Origin: Streptomyces fodineus
Lineage (GTDB): Bacteria > Actinomycetota > Actinomycetes > Streptomycetales > Streptomycetaceae
Direction of reading: 5' to 3'
DNA length: 64,000 nucleotides
NCBI RefSeq assembly: GCF_001735805.1
Contig: NZ_CP017248.1
Location: forward strand, 6,324,001 to 6,388,000
The translations under genes were made by a program, and so were the position numbers. The notes under the pieces were generated by a model. The model saw only the letters and a program-made list of their open reading frames with translations, made no database searches and had not been told where the DNA came from. This document shows, piece by piece, positions 54,338-62,182 of the stretch. Each line of letters begins with the position of its first letter. Position 1 is the first letter of the stretch.

Positions 54338-54369
54338 GGCCGGCACCCTCCTCCCGGAGGGTGCCGGCC
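54338..54369. terminator. Terminator between convergent carboxyltransferase and P450 genes
   Basis: A 14-bp perfect GC-rich stem (54338-54351 with 54356-54369) with a 4-nt loop lies between two convergent genes. Confidence 0.85.
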
Positions 54370-54414
54370 CAGTTCTCGTCGAGGGCATACGCGCCCGGGC
54401 GTCCGAGGCCGGAC

Positions 54415-55623
54415 TCAGGACCAGGTAACAGGCAGTGACCCCAGGGCGTAGATGGTGGATCCGGTCCGTATCTCGATCTCCTGCGGCGGTACCGCCAGCC
54501 GAAGCCTCGGCAGCCGAGTGAACAGCTCCCGGTATCCGATCCGCATCTCGAGCCGGCCCAGCTGGGCACCGACACAGAAGTGGGCGCCGTGCCCGAACGC
54601 CAGGTGCGGGGTGTGCTCCCGGGTCACGTCCAACCGGTCGGGGTCGGCGAACTGCCGGGGGTCCCGGTTGGCCGCCGCGAGCGAGCACACCACGGTCTCG
54701 CCCGCCTTGACCAGCTGCCCACCGACCTCGAGATCCTCGGTGGCGGCCCGGAACGCGCCGAACTGCACGACCGTCAGGTACCTCATGATTTCCTCGACGG
54801 CACGATTCACCGCCTCCGGGTCGCGCCGGATCTCCGCGGCCTGCTCCGGGTGCTGCAGCAGCAGGAACGTGCCGAGTGACAGCATGCTCGCGGTGGTGTC
54901 GTGGCCGGCGAGCAGCAGCAGACGGCCCATCCCGGCGATTTCCTCGTCGGTCAGGGTCGGGTCGGCGGTCATCAACCCGCTGAGCATGTCGTCGCCGGGC
55001 TGCTTCCGCTTGCGACGCACCAGCGACAGCACGTATTCGTTGGTGGCGATGAGCGCCGCACCGATCTGCGCGGACCGCTCGGCCGTTTCGCGTGGCAGGT
55101 TGGTCTGCGGCGCTCCGCCTGTGAACCGCTGGAAGTCGCCCCGCTCGTCATAGGGCACACCGAGCAGTTCGCAGAGCATCAGCGACGGGAGCCGCCGCGC
55201 GAACGAGCCGACCAGATCGGCGCTGTCGCCCGCCCGCTGCATCTCGTCCAGCGTGTCGGTGACGTGTTCGCGGATGCGGGGTTCCAGCGCCTTCATCCGT
55301 CGTACGGTGAACTGTCCGGTCAGCAGCCCGCGGTAGCGGGTGTGGTCCGGCGGGTCCATCTGCAGGAAGAAGCCGGGCCTGGGCTTCCGCGCCGCTTCCG
55401 GGAGTATCCGGTGCGGCGAGGTGGTCTTCCGCCCGTCCGCGCTGAACCTGGAGTCCGCCAGGACGAACCGGACCAGTTCGTAGCTGGTCACCACCCAGCC
55501 CAGCGATCCGTCGGCCAGCACCATCCTGCCGATCGGTTGGTTCTCCCGCAGTATGCGGTAGTCCTCCGGCGGATCGAACGGGTTGGGTCTGTTCGTCGGC
55601 AGTGGCGCCGCTTCAATCGTCAT
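54415..55623 (-). CDS. Cytochrome P450, canonical tailoring type
   Basis: A 402 aa P450 with all standard motifs: LLLLAGHDTTASML (I helix with the acid-alcohol pair), EEIMRYL (ExxR) and AFGHGAHFCVGAQLGRLE (heme Cys). It is of the CYP105/107-like actinomycete class that hydroxylates macrolides and ansamycins. Start ATG 55623 has GGAAGAG about 6 nt upstream; ATG 55638 is in frame but lies on the SD. No cluster box lies directly upstream, so it may be read through from the methyltransferase gene 207 bp before it. Substrate unknown. Confidence 0.94.
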   Translation of the reverse strand: MTIEAAPLPTNRPNPFDPPEDYRILRENQPIGRMVLADGSLGWVVTSYELVRFVLADSRFSADGRKTTSPHRILPEAARKPRPGFFLQMDPPDHTRYRGLLTGQFTVRRMKALEPRIREHVTDTLDEMQRAGDSADLVGSFARRLPSLMLCELLGVPYDERGDFQRFTGGAPQTNLPRETAERSAQIGAALIATNEYVLSLVRRKRKQPGDDMLSGLMTADPTLTDEEIAGMGRLLLLAGHDTTASMLSLGTFLLLQHPEQAAEIRRDPEAVNRAVEEIMRYLTVVQFGAFRAATEDLEVGGQLVKAGETVVCSLAAANRDPRQFADPDRLDVTREHTPHLAFGHGAHFCVGAQLGRLEMRIGYRELFTRLPRLRLAVPPQEIEIRTGSTIYALGSLPVTWS

Positions 55624-55774
55624 CCGGGTCTCTTCCATGGTCGAGTTCACAGCGGGATGTCGCCGCGTCGTAAGAGGACACATATGCAAAGGGGAAGAGT
55701 GGTATGGCCCAGGCCCCTTCCACGAAGACGGCTGTCAGGGCTGTGAGCATTCTGTCGATCCACTGATCCGAAAC

Positions 55775-55810
55775 CGCCCGATCAGAATTCGCCCGATCAG
55801 AATTCGCCCG
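55775..55810. repeat. 15-bp tandem repeat, two and a half copies
   Basis: CGCCCGATCAGAATT at 55775-55789 and 55790-55804, then CGCCCG. It lies in the 207-bp gap between the methyltransferase and P450 genes, with no gene on either strand. It may be a protein-binding array or a replication slip. Confidence 0.75.
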
Positions 55811-55829
55811 CCCCGACAGCCGCGTACCG

Positions 55830-56525
55830 CTAATCAACACGTTCCGCGGTGAGCTGCCAGACCGGTGCCTTGATCCGGCCGTGCTCGTCGAGCTCCGGTT
55901 CGCTGGTCACCTCTGTCTCGGGAGCGCCGGTACCCATCTGCCGGACACCCTCGGGGGTGAGTGAGGTCTGGTACAGGGCGAGGTGGAGAGAGGTGATGTT
56001 CCACTGCCTGCCGACGGTGTCACGGAGGTTCTGCTCAGTGATCCGCTGCATGACGGGGATCGCCGCGGGTCGCTCCGCGGCGAAGCAGAACAGGTGCAGC
56101 CGTGCGCCGGGCTTGCAGGCGCGGTGCAGCGCGGCGATGTAACGCTGCTGATTCTCCTCGGTCAGGCAGTGGTAGAGCGCGCTGTCGACGACCGTGTCGA
56201 AACGGCCTTCGAAACCGTCCAGGCTGGTGACGTCGGCGACGGTGAAATCGGCCTGAACTCCCTTGGCCAGGGCCCGCTTCTGTGCCTCCTCGATGGCCCT
56301 CGGCACCGCGTCGACACCGGTGACCCGATAGCCGCGCGAAGCGAGGAAGATCGCGTTGTCGCCGAGCCCGCAGCCGGCGTCAAGTACCTCGCCGCTGATC
56401 CGGCCCGCGTCCTCGATCGCGACCAGAACCGGTTGCGGCCCGCCGATGTCCCACGGCGTGGCCCGCCCGTTCACGGGCGTGGTGAATGCCGACCAGCGCC
56501 GCGACGGAGTGCTCACATCAGTCAT
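55830..56525 (-). CDS. Class I SAM-dependent methyltransferase (TPMT / methyltransferase-25 like)
   Basis: About 231 aa. WDIGGPQPVLVAIEDAGRIS leads into EVLDAGCGLGDNAIFLASRG (SAM motif I), VTGVDAVPRAIEEAQKRA, FTVADVTSLDG, FDTVVDSALYHCLTEENQQR and ARLHLFCFA. Small-molecule O-, N- or S-methyltransferases have this pattern; the substrate cannot be told. ATG 56525 (MTDVSTP) is used; ATG 56537 is in frame four codons upstream. A full-consensus cluster box is 90-107 bp upstream, so the gene is in the regulon. The P450 gene follows on the same strand. Confidence 0.88.
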   Translation of the reverse strand: MTDVSTPSRRWSAFTTPVNGRATPWDIGGPQPVLVAIEDAGRISGEVLDAGCGLGDNAIFLASRGYRVTGVDAVPRAIEEAQKRALAKGVQADFTVADVTSLDGFEGRFDTVVDSALYHCLTEENQQRYIAALHRACKPGARLHLFCFAAERPAAIPVMQRITEQNLRDTVGRQWNITSLHLALYQTSLTPEGVRQMGTGAPETEVTSEPELDEHGRIKAPVWQLTAERVD

Positions 56526-56587
56526 TGAATTCCACATCTCGTAGCAAGCTCACAGCGTCGCTGTGTATGCGGCGCCGACGTGATCGC

Positions 56588-56632
56588 AAGGTAATAGCGG
56601 TCAACCGCCAGGCGCATCCCTCGGCCTGACAG
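56588..56632 (-). promoter_or_regulatory. RifZ-type box and promoter of the methyltransferase / P450 genes
   Basis: On the minus strand CTGTC (56632-56628), N8, GGATG (56619-56615); -10 TACCTT (56593-56588), exactly 22 nt after GAGGGAT. The start should be near 56581, 55 nt before the start codon. Confidence 0.76.
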
Positions 56633-56789
56633 GGTCCGGAGCCTTTTGCGGGGCAGAACGAGATCCTGCTCCGCTTCACCGACCCGGCCGGGACACGCAA
56701 TCGGCAACGACGCCGCAAATGAAATGGGAACACCAACCGCACTGCGTTTCCGGGACGCGGGCCAAGGCCGGCCACCGTACGCCGGCGCG

Positions 56790-57548
56790 TCAGATCGTTG
56801 ACGTGGCGCCCGGGCCGAGATGCCGGAGGAAGAACCGGGCCGAGTCGTCGATCGCGAATTCGGGCACCTGGTCGTGCCAGCCGGGATAAACGTGCATCGC
56901 CTTCTCCTGCGAGGCGCAGGCGTCGAACAGGACGAGGGCGTTGTGCCGGTCGATGTCCTCGTCGTCCCAGGGGAGCAGGAACTCGACCGGAACGGTGATC
57001 TGCCTGGCCGCCTCGGTCAGGGCCTCGTACACCAGGACCCCGCCGAACGTCGCGGCCTTGATCCGGGGTTCGGCCGCCGTCAGCATCAGCCCGATCGCGG
57101 TGCCCAGTGTGATGCCGCCGTAGCCGACCGGCGCTGCCGGGCCGATCTCGGGCAGGGCCTGGAGCGCGTCCAGGGTCGCCTGCCATTCCGGCACGGCACG
57201 CTCGGCCAGTGAGGTGTTGTATTCGGTGACGATCTCGTCGATCGGATCGCCCGCGTTCCAAGCCTCCTCCAGCGCGGCGACCCACTGTTCGTCCTGTGCG
57301 TTTCGCGGCCGTTCGCCGTGTCCGGGCGCATCGATCGCCGCGACACTGAACCCGTAGTCGGTCACGTAGTGGAATGCACGGGCGAGGATGCCCCGCGATT
57401 TCTTGTGCAGGCTGCCGGAGTGCCCCATCAGGATCAGGGGCGCTCCGGCAGTGCCGTCGGTGGGCGACCAGAGCACACCGGTGACGTCGTCCAGCGTGAA
57501 GGTGCGTTCGGTGATACCGGGCGAGGAGATTTCGCTGGTGAATTGCAT
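56790..57548 (-). CDS. Alpha/beta hydrolase paralogue 2 with the nucleophile Ser replaced by Gly
   Basis: A 252 aa paralogue of the protein at 44330 with the same motifs in register: LILMGHSGSLHKKSRGILAR, AIDAPGHGERP, PWDDEDIDRHNA, GWHDQVPEFA. At the nucleophile elbow it has APVGYGGITLG: position 144, Ser in paralogue 1, is Gly. So it should not be a serine hydrolase; it may be a pseudoenzyme, a binding protein, or use GHSGS as something else. The start ATG 57548 has AAAGGCGG upstream; ATG 57569 has none. A short remnant of a third copy lies just upstream (57576-57632). Confidence 0.85.
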   Translation of the reverse strand: MQFTSEISSPGITERTFTLDDVTGVLWSPTDGTAGAPLILMGHSGSLHKKSRGILARAFHYVTDYGFSVAAIDAPGHGERPRNAQDEQWVAALEEAWNAGDPIDEIVTEYNTSLAERAVPEWQATLDALQALPEIGPAAPVGYGGITLGTAIGLMLTAAEPRIKAATFGGVLVYEALTEAARQITVPVEFLLPWDDEDIDRHNALVLFDACASQEKAMHVYPGWHDQVPEFAIDDSARFFLRHLGPGATSTI

Positions 57549-57575
57549 GGGCGTGCCGCCTTTCGTCACGGCTCG

Positions 57576-57632
57576 TCACGCTCGCGACGTGCCGACCCGG
57601 CCGAGATGTCCGAGGAAGAACCAGGTCGAACT
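57576..57632 (-). pseudogene. Remnant of a third alpha/beta hydrolase copy (C-terminal end only)
   Basis: The minus strand reads SSTWFFLGHLGRVGTSRA then TGA, matching the C-terminal ends ARFFLRHLGPGATSTI (paralogue 2) and ARFFARHLGQAGT (paralogue 1). At the DNA level GCCGAGATGTCCGAGGAAGA parallels GCCGAGATGCCGGAGGAAGA near 56817. An in-frame TAG cuts it off upstream. It looks like what is left of a tandem duplicate after deletion. Confidence 0.75.
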
Positions 57633-57772
57633 CTAGGCATGCATACGGCCCTGCGGACCAGGCGTTTTTGCTGACACTTTCACGCCAGGACCCGCGGGCA
57701 GCGGTACGGGCACGACTCTCCCGTGGATCACGGCGGTTCCCGCGCCGGCCCCGACGACCGGTTCCGCCGCCC

Positions 57773-59266
57773 CTATTCCTGCGCCGCGGGCGCGCTCGCC
57801 GGGGCCGGGGCCGGCGCGCCGCGTTGGCGCAGCGGCACCTCGACGATGAACAGCGCGGCCACCAACGCGATCGCGCACAGCACCGCCGCCCACGTGAAGA
57901 TGCTCTGCATGCCCGCGGCGACAGAGTGGAGATAGGCGTCGCGGAGCGCCGGAGGCAGCTTGCCGAGCGTCGCCGGTGCACGGTCGGCTCCGGCCGCGCC
58001 GCCGGCGACATGCGCGTTGAACAGCGCACCGAACAGGGCCACGCCGAACGATCCGCCCAGGGTCCGCAGCAGGGTGGCGCTGCCGGACGCGGCGCCCATG
58101 TCCTTCATCTCCACGCTGTTCTGAGCGATCATCATGGTCGTCTGCGCCAGGAAACCGATGCCGACGCCCACGACGGCCATGTAGACGGCCGTCGTGAGCC
58201 GGCTGGTGGTGGTGTCCATCGTGGCCAGCCCGATGCAGCCGCCCGTGAGGAAGGCGCCACCGAGGACCGGGTAGATCTTGTACCGGCCGGACCGCCTCCT
58301 GAACCGCCCGCCGATCTGCGTCACGACGAGAATGGACACCATCATCGGCAGCAGCAACTGCCCCGAGTTGGAGACCGACACGCCCTGTACGGTCTGCTGG
58401 AACAGCGGCAGGAAGGTGACGGCGCCGAACATGCCGATGCTGGCCACGACGGTCATCACCATCGCGAGCGTGAAGTTGCGGTTCGCGAAGAGCGTCAGCG
58501 GCATGATGGGCTCCGGCACCCGGGTCTGCGACCACACGAACAGCGGCAGCCCGACGACGGAGACCGCGAGCGCGGTGAGTACCTGGGGCGAGCCCCACGC
58601 GTACTGGGTCCCGCCCCAGGTCGTGACGAGCACGATCGCGACGGTGGTGGTCATCAGCAGGGCGGCGCCGACGTAGTCGACCTTCGGGTTCTTCCGCCGG
58701 GCGCTCAGATGCAGCATCGCCTGGCACCAGATCAGCATGATCGCGCCCACCGGCAGGTTCAGGTAGAACGCCCAGCGCCAGCCCAGGTGTTCGGTGATGA
58801 ACCCGCCGACGATGGGGCCGCCGACGTTGGCCAGCGCCACGATCGACGCGCTCATGCCCGCGTACCTGGCGCGTTCCCGCGGCGCCACCAGCTCGCCCAT
58901 GATGGCCATGGCGCCCACGCCCATCCCGCCGGCACCGAGGCCCTGCAGGACGCGGAAGGCTATGAGCTCGTTCATGGTCCCCGCGGCCCCGGACAGTCCC
59001 GAGCCGAGCAGGAAGACCGTGATCGCCGCCAGGAAGAACGCCTTACGGCCGTACAGGTCGCCGAGTTTGGCCCAGACGGGGGTGGATGCGGCCATGGCCA
59101 GGGTGTAGGCGGACACGACCCAGGACAGCTGTCTCAGGCCACCGAGTTCGCCGACGACGGTCGGCATGGCGGTGCCGACGATCACGTTGTCGAGCGTGCT
59201 GAGGAACATCGACAGCATGACTCCGAGCAGGACCCATCGCACGTTGCGGGGGGCTGCTGTGTTCAA
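57773..59266 (-). CDS. MFS multidrug exporter, DHA2 (EmrB/QacA) type, 14 TM
   Basis: About 497 aa. LLGVMLSMFLSTLDNVIVGT (TM1 with motif D1), WAKLGDLYGRKAFFLA (motif A), RVLQGLGAGGMGVGAMAI (motif B), GPIVGGFITEHLGWRWAFYL (motif C) and the 14-helix layout mark a proton-driven drug exporter. It probably exports the product and gives self-resistance. The start is TTG 59266 (NTAAPRNVRW) because GTGAGG lies 5 nt upstream, and TM1 begins soon after. A 550-bp gap without a cluster box lies upstream. Confidence 0.92.
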   Translation of the reverse strand: MNTAAPRNVRWVLLGVMLSMFLSTLDNVIVGTAMPTVVGELGGLRQLSWVVSAYTLAMAASTPVWAKLGDLYGRKAFFLAAITVFLLGSGLSGAAGTMNELIAFRVLQGLGAGGMGVGAMAIMGELVAPRERARYAGMSASIVALANVGGPIVGGFITEHLGWRWAFYLNLPVGAIMLIWCQAMLHLSARRKNPKVDYVGAALLMTTTVAIVLVTTWGGTQYAWGSPQVLTALAVSVVGLPLFVWSQTRVPEPIMPLTLFANRNFTLAMVMTVVASIGMFGAVTFLPLFQQTVQGVSVSNSGQLLLPMMVSILVVTQIGGRFRRRSGRYKIYPVLGGAFLTGGCIGLATMDTTTSRLTTAVYMAVVGVGIGFLAQTTMMIAQNSVEMKDMGAASGSATLLRTLGGSFGVALFGALFNAHVAGGAAGADRAPATLGKLPPALRDAYLHSVAAGMQSIFTWAAVLCAIALVAALFIVEVPLRQRGAPAPAPASAPAAQE

Positions 59267-59818
59267 GGCGGCCTCACTTCGATTGGAGACTTGCAGGTGG
59301 GGGGAGCTGACAGGCGGGCACACCGCCGTCAGTGGACGTACTTGGTGGCTGGGAATCGCTCGCCGGGCAAGGGCCGCGGCGCCGTGCAGGGCCGACGGAT
59401 CGCCGGGGCGGGCCCCGCGGACGGGCGGAGTACGGGACGCACTCGTCCATGTGACGGTGCGCACGCGGGACTTTATCCCGCACACGACCGGCGGCAAGCC
59501 GGTTTCCTCGACATCTCCCCCCACGACGACGAGGTCCGGGTGCGGCAACTCGTCGCCCCCGGGAATCGCCACCGCGATCCGGTGGCAGACGCGGTCCACC
59601 ACCCCGATCGCCCACTGCTCCACGGCGACCAGGCCGGATTGCGGCTCGCGGTGGGCGGCCTCCACGCCGCACGGCCGGCCCGTGGCCGCCCCGCCGAGGG
59701 CACGGGTGCGAGGCCCGGCCGACGACAGGCCCCCGGCCGCCCGGGATCACGGGCGGCTCGGCGGCCTGGGCGTGGACCTGGCCGAGCAGGTCACGGTGAC
59801 GGTCTAAGGAATCCAGCA
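59267..59818. other. 550-bp gap between the two exporter genes
   Basis: No gene I can support. The plus strand has an open stretch (about 59500-59807, ending LGGLGVDLAEQVTVTV) with protein-like phrases in more than one frame, which could be the relic of a lost gene, but there is no start site and no recognised domain. Confidence 0.4.
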
Positions 59819-61060
59819 CTAGGACTCCGAGGCCGTTTCGGACACGGGCTGTGTGCTGACCGGTGCCACGGTCCGCGTGGTGCGGCCGGTCAGGGCGAGC
59901 ACGGTTGCCACGGCCAAGCCGACCATGCCGGCGGCGAGGATCTGCACCCGGTAGTCGAAGCCGGCCACCATCCCCGTGCCCAGAAGCAGGGCGAGCCCGG
60001 TGGGCGCGTACATCAAGGTGTTGGCCGTCGCCGCGACCCGGCCGAGCAACTCGGCCGGAGTTTCCCGCTGGACGGCCGTCATCGCCGCGATGACCGGCCA
60101 GGGCACACCCACACCGAGCACCAGGGTGCCGCCGAGCACGACGGGCAGCCAGGGAGTCGCACGCGCCAGCAGGCCGACAGCGAACAGCGCAAGTCCCGCC
60201 GCCGAGAAGGCACGCGCGGGCATCCGCCGCATCAGCGCACCGGCTGCCAGCCCGCCGGCCATCGACCCGAGCCCTTGAACCGGGGTGAGCACACCCGCGA
60301 AGGCCGGGGACCGGTGCAGCCCGTCGAGCATCGCGAACGTGGCCGTGGTGCTGAGGCCGGACAGCACCATGACGGTCCCGGCAGTGAGGACCAGCGAGCG
60401 CAGCACCGGGTGACGCCACAGGTAGCGGGCGCCTTCGGCCGTCTCGGTGGTCCATGCCCGCCCGGCACGGGTCCGGGGCGGGGTTTCCCGTACCAGGATC
60501 AGCCTGAAGGCAGCGGCGGCCAGGACGAATGTGACCGCGTCCAGCAAGGCCACCGCCGGCCCTCCGAACACGGTGAACAAGCCCGCCCCGGCCAGCGGAG
60601 CCAGAAGCTTCATGCTCTCGATGGCGGTGCGTACCAGGCCGTTGAAGTCGCCGCGCAGTTCGTCCGGCACGGCGGCGGCCATCAGGGCGGTCTCGGCCGC
60701 GTTCGTGAGGACCATGCCCGCGCCGATCAGGGTCAGCACGGGGAACAGCAGCCAGACTTCTTCCCGCGAACGCACAGCGAGCGGAGCGGTCATGACGACG
60801 GCCAGGGCCAGGTTGGTGGCGACGAGAAGCGGACGGCGCCGCACCCGGTCCGCCATGGTGCCGATCGCGGGTCCCGCGAAGGTCGGCAGCCACATGCAGA
60901 AGGCGACGAGCGCGGCGAGGCTGTTGGAACCGGTGAGCGTCTTCACCCAGATTCCGCCGGCCAGCAACATGGCCGAGTCGCCGAAACCCGAGACGAGTAC
61001 CGCGCCCAGGTACAGGCTCGCGTTGCGGTCCCGCAAGACCTTGAGCGTGTTCCAGCCCAT
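59819..61060 (-). CDS. MFS exporter, DHA3 (EntS-like) type, 12 TM
   Basis: A 413 aa protein beginning MGWNTLKVLRDRNASLYLGA, with VSGFGDSAMLLAGGIWVKTL (TM1), MWLPTFAGPAIGTMADRVRR (motif A), twelve hydrophobic stretches and a second half of the same design, e.g. LHRSPAFAGVLTPVQGLGSM. Relatives export siderophores and macrolides. The start is set at ATG 61060 behind a run of SD-like GGGGGA repeats. The upstream in-frame GTG 61171 is excluded because the box promoter starts transcription near 61165, past that codon. This makes it a box-regulated, pathway-linked exporter in addition to the DHA2 pump. Confidence 0.9.
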   Translation of the reverse strand: MGWNTLKVLRDRNASLYLGAVLVSGFGDSAMLLAGGIWVKTLTGSNSLAALVAFCMWLPTFAGPAIGTMADRVRRRPLLVATNLALAVVMTAPLAVRSREEVWLLFPVLTLIGAGMVLTNAAETALMAAAVPDELRGDFNGLVRTAIESMKLLAPLAGAGLFTVFGGPAVALLDAVTFVLAAAAFRLILVRETPPRTRAGRAWTTETAEGARYLWRHPVLRSLVLTAGTVMVLSGLSTTATFAMLDGLHRSPAFAGVLTPVQGLGSMAGGLAAGALMRRMPARAFSAAGLALFAVGLLARATPWLPVVLGGTLVLGVGVPWPVIAAMTAVQRETPAELLGRVAATANTLMYAPTGLALLLGTGMVAGFDYRVQILAAGMVGLAVATVLALTGRTTRTVAPVSTQPVSETASES

Positions 61061-61085
61061 GCCCTCCCCCTCCCCCTCCCCCTCG
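61061..61085 (-). repeat. GGGGGA tandem repeat forming a multiple Shine-Dalgarno leader
   Basis: On the minus strand GAGGGGGAGGGGGAGGGGGA ends 5 nt before ATG 61060: about four hexanucleotide units, each an SD match. Unit gain or loss by slippage would alter translation without touching the protein. Confidence 0.75.
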
Positions 61086-61171
61086 CCTTCCCTTTCCTGC
61101 CCCGTGTCGCGGATGGCCCCGGGACGGAATTCTGGGAAGACGTCACGCGACAAGGTGATCGGGTTCGGCAC

Positions 61172-61217
61172 ACCATACGAAGGCCGGCTCAGGCGTCACT
61201 ATCCCTCGACCTGACAG
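61172..61217 (-). promoter_or_regulatory. RifZ-type box and promoter of the DHA3 exporter
   Basis: On the minus strand CTGTC (61217-61213), N8, GGATA (61204-61200); -10 TATGGT (61177-61172), 23 nt after GAGGGAT. The start should be near 61165, giving a leader of about 105 nt. It is the outermost box and marks the right edge of the regulon. Confidence 0.72.
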
Positions 61218-61417
61218 TGTGATCGCACATCGCGCGGACCCTGCCATCCATGCGGGCCTCATCCCGACGCCGGAGCAAACACGAGCCTGATCAGGTGTGT
61301 CAGGCGTTGGAGCGGAGCGGCATAGGCGGCGGGAGTTCCGCCGCTCTCAGGGGCGGATGGGGAAAGCCCCCGGGCCGTGATCCGTCCGGGGACTCTCCCG
61401 TGCGTCGAGTGGTGCTG

Positions 61418-62182
61418 TCACCATCGCCCGTCGTGGTCGCAGACCACCCGGAAGCTGCCCACGACGCCGTGGTGACCGGATTCGCCGTGGTCGTCGCCGT
61501 CCTCGTCGCCGTGGCCGTGGCCGTGGCCGTGGGGCACCACGCCGAAGGTCTCGCTGCGGGGTCCCACGACGGCCACCGGAGGGCCACCGTCGCAGTTGAA
61601 GCCCCGGAAGACCTCGACGGTTCTCCGGCTTTCATTGAGGACGTTGAAGCTCTTCGCGCCCAGTCCGCTGGCCGCGGTGATGCACCCCTCGATGAAGCCG
61701 GGGTAGGAACGTTCGTTGACGAAGATCCTTCCACCTCGCTTGTGGCCGTGACCGCGTCCATGGCTGCCGTCACGTCCGCCGCCGTCGCGTCCACGGCCGC
61801 CGTCACGTCCGCCGTCGCCGTCACGTCCGCCGTCGCCGTCACGTCCGCCGTCGCCGTCACGTCCCCCGTCGTCATCGCGTCCACCGCCGTCGCGGCCTCG
61901 GTTTCCGTCTCCGCCGCTGTCCTTGGCGCCCGAAGGAGCCATGGCAGCAGGGGCAGCAGCGGCAGGAGCGGCAGGAGCGGCAGGAACTGTGGGTGCGGCG
62001 TGATGCCCAGGCTGGGCGGCGTGGTGGGCCGGTCGGGCAGGGTGGTGGAGCGGCTGGGCCGCCCGGTGGACAGGCGGGGAATCCGGGGTGGACTCGACGG
62101 TCGAGGCATAGGTGATGCCGGCGGCTGCAAGGACGGTCGCGCCTATTCCGGCGCCGACCACAGCGAAAGCACGCGAGGGCAT
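61418..62182 (-). CDS. Secreted protein with Asp/Gly/Arg repeat region
   Basis: A 254 aa protein with a signal peptide (MPSRAFAVVGAGIGATVLAA, cleavage near AAAGITYA), a His/Pro/Ala-rich linker, a low-complexity GGRDGD repeat (about residues 95-145), then a compact domain of about 80 residues with two Cys (FIEGCITAASGLG, FRGFNCDGGPPVAVVG) interrupted by a Gly-His stretch. GAGAGAAG precedes ATG 62182. I do not know the family; similar repeat-bearing secreted proteins are found in Streptomyces. The acidic repeats could bind calcium. It has no box and is most likely outside the cluster. Confidence 0.75.
   Translation of the reverse strand: MPSRAFAVVGAGIGATVLAAAGITYASTVESTPDSPPVHRAAQPLHHPARPAHHAAQPGHHAAPTVPAAPAAPAAAAPAAMAPSGAKDSGGDGNRGRDGGGRDDDGGRDGDGGRDGDGGRDGDGGRDGGRGRDGGGRDGSHGRGHGHKRGGRIFVNERSYPGFIEGCITAASGLGAKSFNVLNESRRTVEVFRGFNCDGGPPVAVVGPRSETFGVVPHGHGHGHGDEDGDDHGESGHHGVVGSFRVVCDHDGRW
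61811..61864. repeat. Three perfect 18-bp repeats inside the secreted-protein gene
   Basis: GCCGTCGCCGTCACGTCC at 61811-61828, 61829-61846 and 61847-61864, with degenerate units on both sides. On the minus strand they encode the GGRDGD units. In-frame copy variation is likely between strains. Confidence 0.88.

Noticed and set aside
55613..55840. 75-codon minus-strand frame reading the 15-bp repeat as RANSD units
   Set aside because: No SD, and it runs through the upstream region of the P450 gene; repeat-driven open frame.
59293..59317. CTGTC-N8-CCACC on the minus strand upstream of the DHA2 exporter
   Set aside because: The GGATG half is missing, so it is not counted as a regulon site.
57668..61222. 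A 1184-codon plus-strand frame across both exporter genes
   Set aside because: It spans two clear MFS genes on the other strand and the gap between them; composition is typical antisense.
61811..61864. Regular short repeats considered as a CRISPR array
   Set aside because: Units are contiguous without unique spacers, and they encode the GGRDGD repeats of a secreted protein.
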